This document shows, one piece after another, positions 17,201-26,495 of a DNA stretch of 64,000 bases. The DNA comes from Schumannella sp. 10F1B-5-1 (GTDB lineage Bacteria > Actinomycetota > Actinomycetes > Actinomycetales > Microbacteriaceae): positions 124,001 through 188,000 of the forward strand of contig NZ_VHQH01000040.1 of the NCBI RefSeq assembly GCF_006517535.1. Direction: 5' to 3'. Within the stretch, counting starts at the first letter, position 1, and the number at the start of each line of letters is the position of its first letter. The translations under genes were made by a program, and so were the position numbers. Under the pieces are notes generated by a model. The model made no database searches. It had not been told where the DNA came from and saw only the letters and a list, made by a program, of their open reading frames with translations.

Positions 17201-19909
17201 ATGGTGGATGAAGAGAAGCCCAAGGGGCGCGGACTGTTCGGCGTGCGCCGATCGCGTCGCGTGACCGCCGAGACCGCAGCACCGCAGACCGGCGCCGAGA
17301 CCACGCCGGCCGCCGAGACCGGCACGGAGCAGCCGGCCGCCGAGCAGCCGACCGAGGCGCCCGCCGCCGCGCTGGCCGAGCTGGACGACGCGCTCGACAG
17401 CATCCGCACCGTCGAGGAGCCGACGCCTGCCGCCGACCCGGCCGCTGCCGAGGCGCCGAGCGAGCAGCCCGCCCTCGACATCCCGCTCGAGCAGCCGGTC
17501 GCCGACGCGGCGCCGGTCGAGACGCCCGCCGCCCCGGCCGAGCCCGAGCCCGCCGCGCCGGCCGAGTCGAAGCCCGAGCCCGAGCCCGAGCCCGAGGCCC
17601 CGGCCACCCCGCAGTCGCTCTTCGACGGCGCGGTCACGAGCACCTCGCTGCTGTTCCGCGCTCCCGACCTGCCGACCTGGGTTCCGCCGACGCGCGGCGC
17701 CCGTGACGAGCAGCCGGGCGGCGGGAACGGTCCCGCCGGCTCCGGCGCGTCCGACGAGCAGGAGCAGAGCACGGGCTCGAGCACGAGCCGTCGCCGCAGC
17801 CGTCGCCGTGGCGGCGAGGACGCGCGGGACGGCGACGAGCCGCAGCGCGGCCAGCAGCAGCGTCAGCAGAAGGCGCCGCCCCCGCCCATCACCGAGCCGC
17901 AGCGCATCAAGGGCTCGACCCGTCTCGAGGCCAAGAAGCAGCGCCGCCGCGACGGCCGCGACGCCGGTCGCCGCCGCTCGGTCATCACCGAGGCCGAGTT
18001 CCTCGCCCGCCGCGAGAGCGTCGACCGGGCGATGGTCGTGCGCGAGGCCAACAACCGCACGCAGATCGCCGTGCTCGAAGACGGCGTGCTCGTCGAGCAC
18101 TACGTCGCCCGCGCGCAGGACTCCGGCCTGATCGGCAACGTCTACCTGGGTCGCGTGCAGAACGTGCTGCCCAGCATGGAGGCCGCCTTCGTCGACATCG
18201 GCCGCGGTCGCAACGCCGTGCTGTACTCGGGCGAGGTCGACTGGGATGCGGTGCAGTCCGATCCCGAGATGAAGAACCAGCCCCGCCGCATCGAGCTCGC
18301 GCTCAAGCCCGGCGACCGCGTGCTCGTGCAGGTCACGAAGGACCCGGTCGGCCACAAGGGCGCCCGCCTGACCAGCCAGATCAGCCTGCCCGGCCGCTAC
18401 CTGGTCTACGTGCCCGGCGGCTCGATGAACGGCATCAGCCGCAAGCTGCCCGACACCGAGCGCGCGCGACTGAAGAAGATCCTCAAGGAGGTGCTGCCCG
18501 ACGACGCCGGCGTGATCGTGCGCACGGCCGCCGAGGGCGCCACCGAGGAGCAGCTCACCCTCGACGTGCAGCGACTCACCCAGCAGTGGGCCGAGATCGA
18601 GCGCGCGGTCGAGATCGGCCAGGCGCCGACCCTGCTGCACAGCGAGCCCGACCTGCTGATCAAGATCGTGCGCGACGTCTTCAACGAGGACTTCCAGCGC
18701 ATGGTCATCGCCGGCGACGACGCGCAGGCGGCCATCCACAAGTACCTCGGCTCCGTCGCGCCCGACCTGGTCGACCGCGTCGAGCGCTACGAGGGCGACC
18801 GCGACGCCTTCGACGAGTTCCGCGTCAGCGAGCAGATCGAGAAGGCCCTCGACCGCAAGGTCTGGCTGCCCTCGGGTGGATCGCTCATCATCGACCGCAC
18901 CGAGGCGATGACGGTCGTGGATGTCAACACCGGCAAGTTCGTCGGCTCGGGCGGCAACCTCGAGGAGACGGTCACCAAGAACAACCTCGAGGCGGCCGAG
19001 GAGGTCGTGCGCCAGCTGCGCCTGCGCGACATCGGCGGCATCATCGTGATCGACTTCATCGACATGGTGCTCGAGTCGAACCGCGACCTCGTGCTGCGCC
19101 GCCTGGTCGAGTGCCTCTCGCGCGACCGCACGAAGCACCAGGTCGCCGAGGTCACCTCGCTCGGCCTCGTGCAGATGACCCGCAAGAAGCTGGGCCTCGG
19201 TCTGCTCGAGACCTTCAGCGAGCCCTGCGAGCACTGCGCCGGCCGCGGCGTCGTCGTCTACCACGACCCGGTCACGAAGCACCGCGGCAACGGCGGCGGC
19301 TCGAACGGCGGCAACGGCGGTCAGAACGGCGGCGAGGGCTCCTCGCGCAGCCGCCGCGGCCGCGGCGGCTCGAACGGCGGCAACGGCAACGGCGGCGGCA
19401 ACGGCAACGGCCAGAACGGCGGCGGCAACGGCGGCCAGAACGGCGGCGCCGCGAAGGCCAACGGCGGAACCCACGCCATCACCGACGACGTGCGCAACGC
19501 GCTGGGTCTGATCGCCAAGAGCAGCGCGGCGGCCCACGCGGGCGGCGAGGCGGGCGAGAAGCCGGCGGATGCGACGACCTCCGCGAGCGCGGGCGCCGCG
19601 GGCGCCGCGAGCGGCGCATCCACCTCGACCCCGGCGCCGGAGGCCACCGCGGCTCCCGTCGCCGAGCCGAAGTCGGAGCTGGCCGAGCAGGCCGCCGGTG
19701 CGGCGGCCGAGGCGGCCGTGAAGATCCTCGACCTGCCGGTCGTCAAGGCGAAGCGCAACGCGCGCCGCATCAGCACGAAGGACGCCGAGGACATCCTCGA
19801 CTCCGTGCTCGATGCGCTGCCCGAGCCGAAGCAGCCCGGTCAGGGCCGCGGTCGCGGCTCGCGCCGTGCGGGCTCGGCCGGCGCGGTCGTCACGCCGCCG
19901 ACGGAGTAG
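17201..19909 (+). CDS. rne: Ribonuclease E/G
   Basis: This 902-residue endoribonuclease acts in mRNA decay and rRNA/tRNA processing. The catalytic core lies in the middle: an S1 RNA-binding region from about residue 306 (GLIGNVYLGRVQNVLPSMEA), Mg-binding Asp574 (VDVNTGKFVG) and Asp618 (IIVIDFIDM), and a zinc-link CEHC at 676-679. The 1-290 N-terminal extension is Pro/Glu/Ala-rich with basic patches (SRRRSRRRGG). The C-terminus has Asn-Gly repeats (about 690-750) and a conserved terminal RNARRISTKDAEDILDSVLD. This central-core arrangement is typical of actinobacteria. ATG 17201 follows GAGGAGA. Confidence 0.96.
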   Translation: MVDEEKPKGRGLFGVRRSRRVTAETAAPQTGAETTPAAETGTEQPAAEQPTEAPAAALAELDDALDSIRTVEEPTPAADPAAAEAPSEQPALDIPLEQPVADAAPVETPAAPAEPEPAAPAESKPEPEPEPEAPATPQSLFDGAVTSTSLLFRAPDLPTWVPPTRGARDEQPGGGNGPAGSGASDEQEQSTGSSTSRRRSRRRGGEDARDGDEPQRGQQQRQQKAPPPPITEPQRIKGSTRLEAKKQRRRDGRDAGRRRSVITEAEFLARRESVDRAMVVREANNRTQIAVLEDGVLVEHYVARAQDSGLIGNVYLGRVQNVLPSMEAAFVDIGRGRNAVLYSGEVDWDAVQSDPEMKNQPRRIELALKPGDRVLVQVTKDPVGHKGARLTSQISLPGRYLVYVPGGSMNGISRKLPDTERARLKKILKEVLPDDAGVIVRTAAEGATEEQLTLDVQRLTQQWAEIERAVEIGQAPTLLHSEPDLLIKIVRDVFNEDFQRMVIAGDDAQAAIHKYLGSVAPDLVDRVERYEGDRDAFDEFRVSEQIEKALDRKVWLPSGGSLIIDRTEAMTVVDVNTGKFVGSGGNLEETVTKNNLEAAEEVVRQLRLRDIGGIIVIDFIDMVLESNRDLVLRRLVECLSRDRTKHQVAEVTSLGLVQMTRKKLGLGLLETFSEPCEHCAGRGVVVYHDPVTKHRGNGGGSNGGNGGQNGGEGSSRSRRGRGGSNGGNGNGGGNGNGQNGGGNGGQNGGAAKANGGTHAITDDVRNALGLIAKSSAAAHAGGEAGEKPADATTSASAGAAGAASGASTSTPAPEATAAPVAEPKSELAEQAAGAAAEAAVKILDLPVVKAKRNARRISTKDAEDILDSVLDALPEPKQPGQGRGRGSRRAGSAGAVVTPPTE
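19276..19466 (+). repeat. In-gene Asn-Gly low-complexity repeat of rne
   Basis: The segment is built from variations of AACGGCGGC encoding NGG/NGN/QNGG units, interrupted once by an RSRRGRGG basic motif. It probably forms a flexible RNA- or protein-binding linker. Confidence 0.8.
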
Positions 19910-19955
19910 ACGCGGCAGCCGCCGCCCGCAGCGCGGGCGCGGAGCACGCCGATCG

Positions 19956-19986
19956 AGGGCGCGCGGGGCTCAGCCTCGCGCGCCCT
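19956..19986. terminator. Bidirectional hairpin between rne and the DUF4031 gene
   Basis: A 13-bp stem (19956-19968 with 19974-19986, one G-U pair) has a 5-nt loop (CTCAG, 19969-19973). It overlaps the stop codon of the minus-strand gene (19970-19972) and ends in CCCTT on the plus strand. Confidence 0.7.
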
Positions 19987-20245
19987 TGTCGCGCTGGCGC
20001 ACGCGCAGCCCCGCGGTCTGCAGGCGCCGCAGCAGCTCGCGCCCGGTCACGGCCTCGGCGCCGCGGTCGACGAACTCCTGCCAGCGCTCCTGCGGCACGT
20101 CGTAGTGGTCGTTGTCGAAGGCCCGCCGCGGCACCCCCGCGTCCGCGGCGAAGGCGTGCAGCTCATCCAGGTCGCTGTCGCTCACCAGGTGCGCCCAGAG
20201 GGTGCCGTGGGCCGGCCAGATAGGCTCGTCGATCAGCACCGTCAC
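19970..20245 (-). CDS. DUF4031 protein
   Basis: This 91-residue protein begins TVLIDEPIWPAHGTLWAHLV and contains HAFAADAGVPRRAFDNDHYD, the conserved core of the DUF4031 family. The family is found in actinobacteria and has no established function. His and Asp residues (PAHG, DNDHYD) are conserved-looking and could form a metal or catalytic site; that is inference. The GTG start at 20243-20245 is 6 nt after TAGACT (minus strand), so its mRNA is probably leaderless. It is convergent with rne. Confidence 0.85.
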   Translation of the reverse strand: MTVLIDEPIWPAHGTLWAHLVSDSDLDELHAFAADAGVPRRAFDNDHYDVPQERWQEFVDRGAEAVTGRELLRRLQTAGLRVRQRDKGARG

Positions 20246-20251
20246 GCGGCG

Positions 20252-20257
20252 AGTCTA
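20252..20257 (-). promoter_or_regulatory. -10 box of the DUF4031 gene
   Basis: TAGACT on the minus strand, 6 nt (CGCCGC) before the GTG. Confidence 0.5.
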
Positions 20258-20312
20258 GAGATGCCGGTCGAGGGATGCCGGCCGCGTGAGCACGATCAGG
20301 AGGTCCATCCGG

Positions 20313-20909
20313 ATGACCGACAAGAGCACCCGGGCCCGTGTCGCGGCGACCGTCGGACGGCGGGGGTTCGTCCCCGCCCTGGTGACCGCGGCGGCCATCT
20401 TCGGGGCCGTGCTCGTGCAGGGCTTCCTCACCGGCGTGATCGCGAGCGCCTACACGGTCGGCACGCTCGGCGGCGACTGGTCGCGCTACGCCGACTCCGC
20501 CTGGTCGGCGCAGCTCGCCGTCTCGCTCACCGGCTCGCTGCCCTTCGCGATCGGCGTGTTCCTCAGCCTCTGGCAGATCGCCCCAGTGGATGCGCAGCTG
20601 AGGCTCGGCCACGTGCTGAGCCGCGCGGCGCTCGCGACCCTGGTCGGCGCGCTCACGGTCATCGTGGTCGTGGTGCTCGTCTCGTTCGTCGCCGCGGTAG
20701 CGGGCATCCCGGATCTGTTCGGCGGGCGCGAGGACCTGACGGGGCTGTTCGACCGCTTCGGCCAGAACACCGCCAGGGGAGTGCTCGGCGCGGCGCAGAA
20801 CATGATCAACCAGCTCGCGGTCGTGATGCTCGGCGCGGTGCTGCTCTGGGGCTGGCTGCCGCGGCACCCGCGCGAGCACGACGTGCGCGGCGCGCTCGAC
20901 GAGGTCTGA
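20313..20909 (+). CDS. Four-helix membrane protein of unknown function
   Basis: This 198-residue protein has predicted helices at about 17-42 (VPALVTAAAIFGAVLVQGFL), 62-90, 105-135 (LVGALTVIVVVVLVSFVAAV) and 165-185. A short soluble loop holds GGREDLTGLFDRFGQNTARG. There are no known enzyme motifs. I chose ATG 20313 because AGGAGG lies 9 nt upstream; an in-frame GTG 27 bp earlier lacks a site. It stands just ahead of the rplU promoter, on the same strand but in a separate transcript. Confidence 0.75.
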   Translation: MTDKSTRARVAATVGRRGFVPALVTAAAIFGAVLVQGFLTGVIASAYTVGTLGGDWSRYADSAWSAQLAVSLTGSLPFAIGVFLSLWQIAPVDAQLRLGHVLSRAALATLVGALTVIVVVVLVSFVAAVAGIPDLFGGREDLTGLFDRFGQNTARGVLGAAQNMINQLAVVMLGAVLLWGWLPRHPREHDVRGALDEV

Positions 20910-20934
20910 CCGGCGTGTCGCGGGCGGATCGGGT

Positions 20935-20964
20935 TTGACCGACGCGCGATCTCTCGCGTACTCT
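20935..20964 (+). promoter_or_regulatory. rplU-rpmA promoter
   Basis: TTGACC (20935-20940) and TACTCT (20959-20964) are spaced 18 bp apart. This is the clearest -35/-10 pair in the window and fits a strong ribosomal protein promoter. Transcription would start near 20971. Confidence 0.8.
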
Positions 20965-20970
20965 TGACCC

Positions 20971-21078
20971 TCGGTGCTCGCTGGGCTGAGCCCGCGCACC
21001 GTGCCTCGGTTCTCCGGGGCCCCGATGCTCGCAGAGCCAGCAGGCTTTGCACGCAAGTTTTCGAGAAGAAGGAATCCC
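20971..21078 (+). other. Structured leader of rplU
   Basis: This untranslated stretch of about 108 nt contains GGTGC (20973-20977) paired with GCACC (20996-21000), around an inner GGGC-TGA-GCCC stem (20983-20993). A further GC-rich part and an A/G-rich ribosome site (AGAAGGAA) follow. It could be an autoregulatory L21 leader; there is no direct evidence. Confidence 0.4.
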
Positions 21079-21384
21079 GTGGTTTACGCAATTGTGCGCG
21101 CCGGCGGCCGTCAGGAGAAGGTCGAGGTCGGCTCGATCGTCGTCCTCGATCGCGTCCAGGCCGAGAACGGCAAGATCGAACTGGCCCCCGTCCTGCTCGT
21201 CGACGGTGACAAGATCACGCACGACGCGAAGGCGCTGGCGAAGGTCACCGTCACGGCGGAGGTGCTCGGCAACGAGCGCGGCCCCAAGATCGTGATCCAG
21301 AAGTTCAAGAACAAGACCGGGTACAAGAAGCGCCAGGGTTTCCGCGCCGACCTGACCCGCGTCAAGATCACCGGCATCAAGTAA
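21079..21384 (+). CDS. rplU: 50S ribosomal protein L21
   Basis: This 101-residue protein begins [20 protein letters not shown] and ends [18 protein letters not shown], the full L21 family length. L21 binds 23S rRNA in the large subunit. The GTG start at 21079 is supported by AGAAGGAA about 6 nt upstream and by the family N-terminus. rpmA follows 11 bp later and obgE after a terminator, the standard bacterial order. Confidence 0.97.
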   Translation: MVYAIVRAGGRQEKVEVGSIVVLDRVQAENGKIELAPVLLVDGDKITHDAKALAKVTVTAEVLGNERGPKIVIQKFKNKTGYKKRQGFRADLTRVKITGIK

Positions 21385-21395
21385 GGGCTGACGAC

Positions 21396-21650
21396 ATGGC
21401 ACACAAAAAGGGAGCGTCCTCGACCCGCAACGGTCGCGACTCCAACGCCCAGTACCTCGGCGTGAAGCGCTTCGGCGGTCAGGTCGTCAAGGCCGGCGAG
21501 ATCATCGTCCGCCAGCGCGGCACGCACTTCCACCCCGGCGTCAACGTCGGCCGTGGCGGCGACGACACGCTGTTCGCCCTCTCGGCCGGTTCGGTCGAGT
21601 TCGGCGCCAAGGGCGGCCGCAAGGTCGTCAACATCGTCCCGGCGGTCTGA
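21396..21650 (+). CDS. rpmA: 50S ribosomal protein L27
   Basis: This 84-residue protein starts [20 protein letters not shown], directly at the mature L27 N-terminus. That tail reaches the peptidyl transferase centre. No cleavable N-terminal extension of the Firmicutes type (FFxxKK) is present. [20 protein letters not shown] is the conserved core. It is co-transcribed with rplU and ends before an intrinsic terminator. Confidence 0.97.
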   Translation: MAHKKGASSTRNGRDSNAQYLGVKRFGGQVVKAGEIIVRQRGTHFHPGVNVGRGGDDTLFALSAGSVEFGAKGGRKVVNIVPAV

Positions 21651-23408
<1,758 letters not shown>

Positions 23409-23443
23409 CCGGACCCGCGAGAACCGAGAGGAACGGCGCCGCC

Positions 23444-24307
23444 ATGACCGACACCGCAGAGCAGACCGCAGCCGCCGCCGAGCGCGCCGCGGCGCCGCAG
23501 GGCGCCGCATCCGGTCTGCGCGAGCCGGTGCTCGCGGCGAAGCGCGTCGTGGTCAAGGTCGGCTCCTCGTCGGTCAGCGGCGAGAACTCGGGCCAGATCG
23601 AGCCGCTCGTCGACGCGCTGTCGGCGCTCCACGCCCGAGGCGTGCAGGTCATCCTGGTGTCGTCGGGCGCGATCGCGACCGCGATCCCGTTCCTCGATCT
23701 CGACGGTCGACCCACCGACCTCGCGACGCAGCAGGCCGCCGCCGCCGTCGGGCAGAACGTGCTCATGTGGCGCTACCAGACCAGCCTCGACCGCTACCGC
23801 ATCCTCGCCGGCCAGGTGCTGCTGACCGCGGGCGATCTCGAGAACGCGACGCCGCGCGGCAACGCCCAGCGCGCCATGGAGCGCCTGCTGGGACTGCGCA
23901 TCCTGCCGATCGTGAACGAGAACGACACGGTCGCGACCCACGAGATCCGCTTCGGCGACAACGACCGCCTGGCCGCGCTGGTGGCCGAGCTGGTGAACGC
24001 CGACCTGCTCGTGCTGCTGAGCGATGTGGATGCGCTCTACACGCGCCCCCCGCAGGAGCCGGGCGCCGAGCGCATCGACGTCGTGCCGGTGACCGACGAC
24101 CTGAGCTCGGTCGAGCTCGGCGACATCGGTGCCGCCGGTGTCGGGACCGGGGGCGCGGGCACCAAGATCCAGGCGGCCAAGCTCGCCGCGAAGTCGGGCA
24201 CGCCGGTCGTGCTGACCTCGACCGCCAACGTGGGCCGTGCGCTCACGGGCGAGAGCGTCGGCACGTGGTTCGAGGCCGGTCCGCGCCGCACCCGCACCGC
24301 CGGCTGA
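23444..24307 (+). CDS. proB: Glutamate 5-kinase, short form
   Basis: This 287-residue amino acid kinase phosphorylates glutamate in the first step of proline synthesis. Visible motifs are VVVKVGSSSV (ATP/phosphate loop), VSSGAIATA, PIVNENDTVA with FGDNDRLAALVA (glutamate and Mg binding), LLSDVDALYT and GGAGTKIQAAKLA. The C-terminal PUA domain of the E. coli enzyme is absent. Proline feedback sites are in the kinase domain. The N-terminus carries about 25 Ala-rich extra residues. It lies 35 bp after obgE, probably in the same transcript. Its pathway partner proA is separated from it by two inserted genes. Confidence 0.95.
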   Translation: MTDTAEQTAAAAERAAAPQGAASGLREPVLAAKRVVVKVGSSSVSGENSGQIEPLVDALSALHARGVQVILVSSGAIATAIPFLDLDGRPTDLATQQAAAAVGQNVLMWRYQTSLDRYRILAGQVLLTAGDLENATPRGNAQRAMERLLGLRILPIVNENDTVATHEIRFGDNDRLAALVAELVNADLLVLLSDVDALYTRPPQEPGAERIDVVPVTDDLSSVELGDIGAAGVGTGGAGTKIQAAKLAAKSGTPVVLTSTANVGRALTGESVGTWFEAGPRRTRTAG

Positions 24308-24373
24308 CCCGCCGCACCGCGGGCTGCCCCGTCCTGCGCGGGCTGACGCGCGCGACGCCGACTCCGGCGCGCT

Positions 24374-24388
24374 GCCCGCTCAGCGGGC
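24374..24388. terminator. Weak hairpin between convergent proB and MFS genes
   Basis: GCCCGC-TCA-GCGGGC forms a 6-bp stem with the MFS stop codon (24380-24382) as the loop. It is short, so a role as terminator is only suggested. Confidence 0.35.
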
Positions 24389-25603
24389 CGAGGCCTCCCG
24401 GGTGTCGCGCAGCCGGGCGACCGCCGCATCCTTCGGGATCAGCGGCGTCGCGACGGCCGGGGCGAGTGCGACGAGCGCGAACGCGATCGGATAGCCGACC
24501 AGCGTGATGAGCGCGCCGAGCCCGGGCCCGACGAGCGCCGCGCCGAGGAACTGGCCGGTGTTCTGCGCCCCGAGCGCGCGTCCCGACCAGAACGGTCCGG
24601 CAATCTCGGCCACCGAGGTGAACGCCAGCCCGTTGTCGGCGACGGCGATGCAGCTCGCCAGCACGTAGGTGACGGCGACCGCGATCGGCAGGTGCAGGCC
24701 GCCCGCAGCGGCGGTGAGCAGCAGCGCGGCGATGCCGGCCAGCGCGACCCAGCGCAGCGGGCGCAGGCGGCTGCCGACCCGGTCGCTGAGCCAGCCGACG
24801 CCGATGCGGCCGAGCGCGCCGAGGAACTGCGCGACAGCGACGAGAATGCCGGCGGCCAGCGGGTCCCATCCTTGATCGACCTGCAGCCAGACGAGCCCGA
24901 AGGTCGAGAGCGCGTACTGCGGCACGACGAGCAGCACCGAGACGGCGTGGATGCGCCACAGCAGCCCGTCGCGCCGGTACGGGTTGGCCGTGTGGTGGGC
25001 CGGCGCGTCGGCGCGCGCGGGCCGCGGCGGATCGATGATCACGAGCAGGCACAGCACCGCCGAGACGCCGACCAGGATCGCGCCGAACACGAGAGCCGGG
25101 GCGATGTCGCCGCCGGCGACGAGCGCGGGAACCACGATCGCGGCCGCGGCGACACCGAGCGGCTGGCAGCTCTGGCGGATGCCCATCGCGAGACCGCGTC
25201 GCTCGGGCGGGAACCAGCCGACGACGACGCGGCCGCTGGCGGCGTTGACCGAGGCGGTGCCGGCGCCGGCGAGCACGAGCATCGCCCCGAGCGGCACGAG
25301 GCCGTCGACGAGCGTGGCGCCGAGGGTGGCGAGGGCGGCGATCGCGAGGCCGAGCGCGAGCACGTTGCGCTCGCCCCAGCGGTCGGCGGCGCCGCCCCAG
25401 GCGATGAGCGTGAGCACGAGGCCGAGGTTCGGCGCGGTCGCGAGCAGGCCGGCCTGGTCGAGCGGCAGGCCGCGCTCGACGTGCAGCAGAGGGATGAGGA
25501 ACGCGGGCGTCGCGACCACGACGGTTCCGGCCGCCTGCGCGAGCACGCCGACCGCCAGCATGAGCCAGGGGAGCGGGCGTCGCGTGCGCGGGGCGAAGGT
25601 CAT
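24380..25603 (-). CDS. MFS transporter inserted between proB and proA
   Basis: This 407-residue permease has 12 predicted helices. The loop 2-3 motif is GGAADRWGERNVLALGL, and GWFPPERRGLAMGIRQSCQP lies in helix 4-5, as in nitrate/oxalate/cyanate-like and related MFS sub-families. The substrate is unknown. It is divergent from a GntR regulator across 51 bp holding a perfect palindrome, so it is the likely target of that regulator. TAGCCT ends 7 nt before the ATG (leaderless). The pair breaks an obgE-proB-proA order that is contiguous in many actinobacteria. Confidence 0.87.
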   Translation of the reverse strand: MTFAPRTRRPLPWLMLAVGVLAQAAGTVVVATPAFLIPLLHVERGLPLDQAGLLATAPNLGLVLTLIAWGGAADRWGERNVLALGLAIAALATLGATLVDGLVPLGAMLVLAGAGTASVNAASGRVVVGWFPPERRGLAMGIRQSCQPLGVAAAAIVVPALVAGGDIAPALVFGAILVGVSAVLCLLVIIDPPRPARADAPAHHTANPYRRDGLLWRIHAVSVLLVVPQYALSTFGLVWLQVDQGWDPLAAGILVAVAQFLGALGRIGVGWLSDRVGSRLRPLRWVALAGIAALLLTAAAGGLHLPIAVAVTYVLASCIAVADNGLAFTSVAEIAGPFWSGRALGAQNTGQFLGAALVGPGLGALITLVGYPIAFALVALAPAVATPLIPKDAAVARLRDTREASAR

Positions 25604-25610
25604 GACCGCG

Positions 25611-25616
25611 AGGCTA
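25611..25616 (-). promoter_or_regulatory. -10 box of the MFS gene
   Basis: TAGCCT on the minus strand, 7 nt before the ATG at 25603. It abuts the palindromic operator. Confidence 0.45.
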
Positions 25617-25620
25617 TGGG

Positions 25621-25639
25621 ATACCGTGGTGGTATACCA
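25621..25639. promoter_or_regulatory. Palindromic operator for the GntR/MFS pair
   Basis: TGGTATACCA (25630-25639) is a perfect 10-bp palindrome. It overlaps an ATACC-GTGGT-GGTAT inverted repeat (25621-25635). The form TGGT-nn-ACCA resembles sites of FadR/FCD-type GntR regulators. It lies between both starts and next to the MFS -10, so binding would block that promoter. Confidence 0.6.
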
Positions 25640-25654
25640 ACTCGGGGGTGCGCG

Positions 25655-26425
25655 ATGACGAGCGTCGACAGGGGGGTCCGCGAACGGGATGCGGCGGGCG
25701 ACGCGGGCTCGGGTGCCGTGCGCTCGACCGCCGCGGGCTCGAGCGCCGCATCGGGCGCGCTCGCGGGCGTGCCCGATGCGGCATCCGGCCAGTCGGACCT
25801 CGCCTACGCGCGCCTGCGCTCCGCCGTGCTCGGGCTCGAGCTGCGCCCCGGCGACCGGGTGAGCGAGCGCGGCCTCGAGGCGCTGGCCGGCGCATCCCGC
25901 ACGCCCGTGCGCGCCGCGATGGTGCGCCTCGAGGCCCAGGGACTGCTGCGGCGCGACGGGCGCGGCTGGATCGTCGCGCCGCTCGACCGCGACGAGCTCG
26001 ACCAGGCGGCCGAGTTCCGCGAGGCGGTCGAGGGCGCCGCGGTGCGGCTCGCCGTCGGGCGGATCGACCTCGACGAGCTCGCCGCCCTGCACGCGCTCGT
26101 CGACGGCGAGCCGGGGGAGCCCGATGAGCTGCTCGGCGCGAGCCGCTCGTTCCACAGCCGACTCGCCGCGGCGGGCGGCAACCGCTTCCTCGCCGACGCC
26201 GTGGCCGCGGCGCTCGCGCGGCTCGAGCGGGCGCGCTGGCTCGAGGTGCGCACGGCCGAGTCGCGGGAGCGCAGCGCCGCCGAGCATCGCGCGATCCTCG
26301 CCGCCGTGCAGGCGGGCGAGGCCGACGAGGCCGAGCGCCTCGTGCGCGCCCACGCCCGCGCCGCCCGCGAGCGCACGGCGGCGGCGCTCGCTCCCGATCG
26401 CACGCGCGGACTGCACGTCACGTGA
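25655..26425 (+). CDS. GntR family regulator (FCD subfamily)
   Basis: This 256-residue regulator has a disordered Ala/Ser/Gly N-terminus (1-45). A winged helix (about 47-110) contains YARLRSAVLGLELRPGDRVS and ALAGASRTPVRAAMVRLEAQ. An all-helical ligand domain follows (EFREAVEGAAVRLA ... ERSAAEHRAILAAVQAGEAD), whose AEHRAIL His is typical of the metal/ligand pocket of FCD proteins. It probably senses a small acid and controls the divergent MFS gene and itself. ATG 25655 follows GGGGG. It stands upstream of proA, which has its own promoter. Confidence 0.88.
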   Translation: MTSVDRGVRERDAAGDAGSGAVRSTAAGSSAASGALAGVPDAASGQSDLAYARLRSAVLGLELRPGDRVSERGLEALAGASRTPVRAAMVRLEAQGLLRRDGRGWIVAPLDRDELDQAAEFREAVEGAAVRLAVGRIDLDELAALHALVDGEPGEPDELLGASRSFHSRLAAAGGNRFLADAVAAALARLERARWLEVRTAESRERSAAEHRAILAAVQAGEADEAERLVRAHARAARERTAAALAPDRTRGLHVT

Positions 26426-26482
26426 GCGGCGCGCGAGGCGGCTGGAGCGATCGACGCGACAGCGCGCATCCACCGCCCGCCC

Positions 26483-26488
26483 TAGAAT
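26483..26488 (+). promoter_or_regulatory. -10 box of proA
   Basis: TAGAAT ends 7 nt before the proA ATG, so the message is probably leaderless and independent of proB. Confidence 0.6.
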
Positions 26489-26495
26489 TCCGGGC

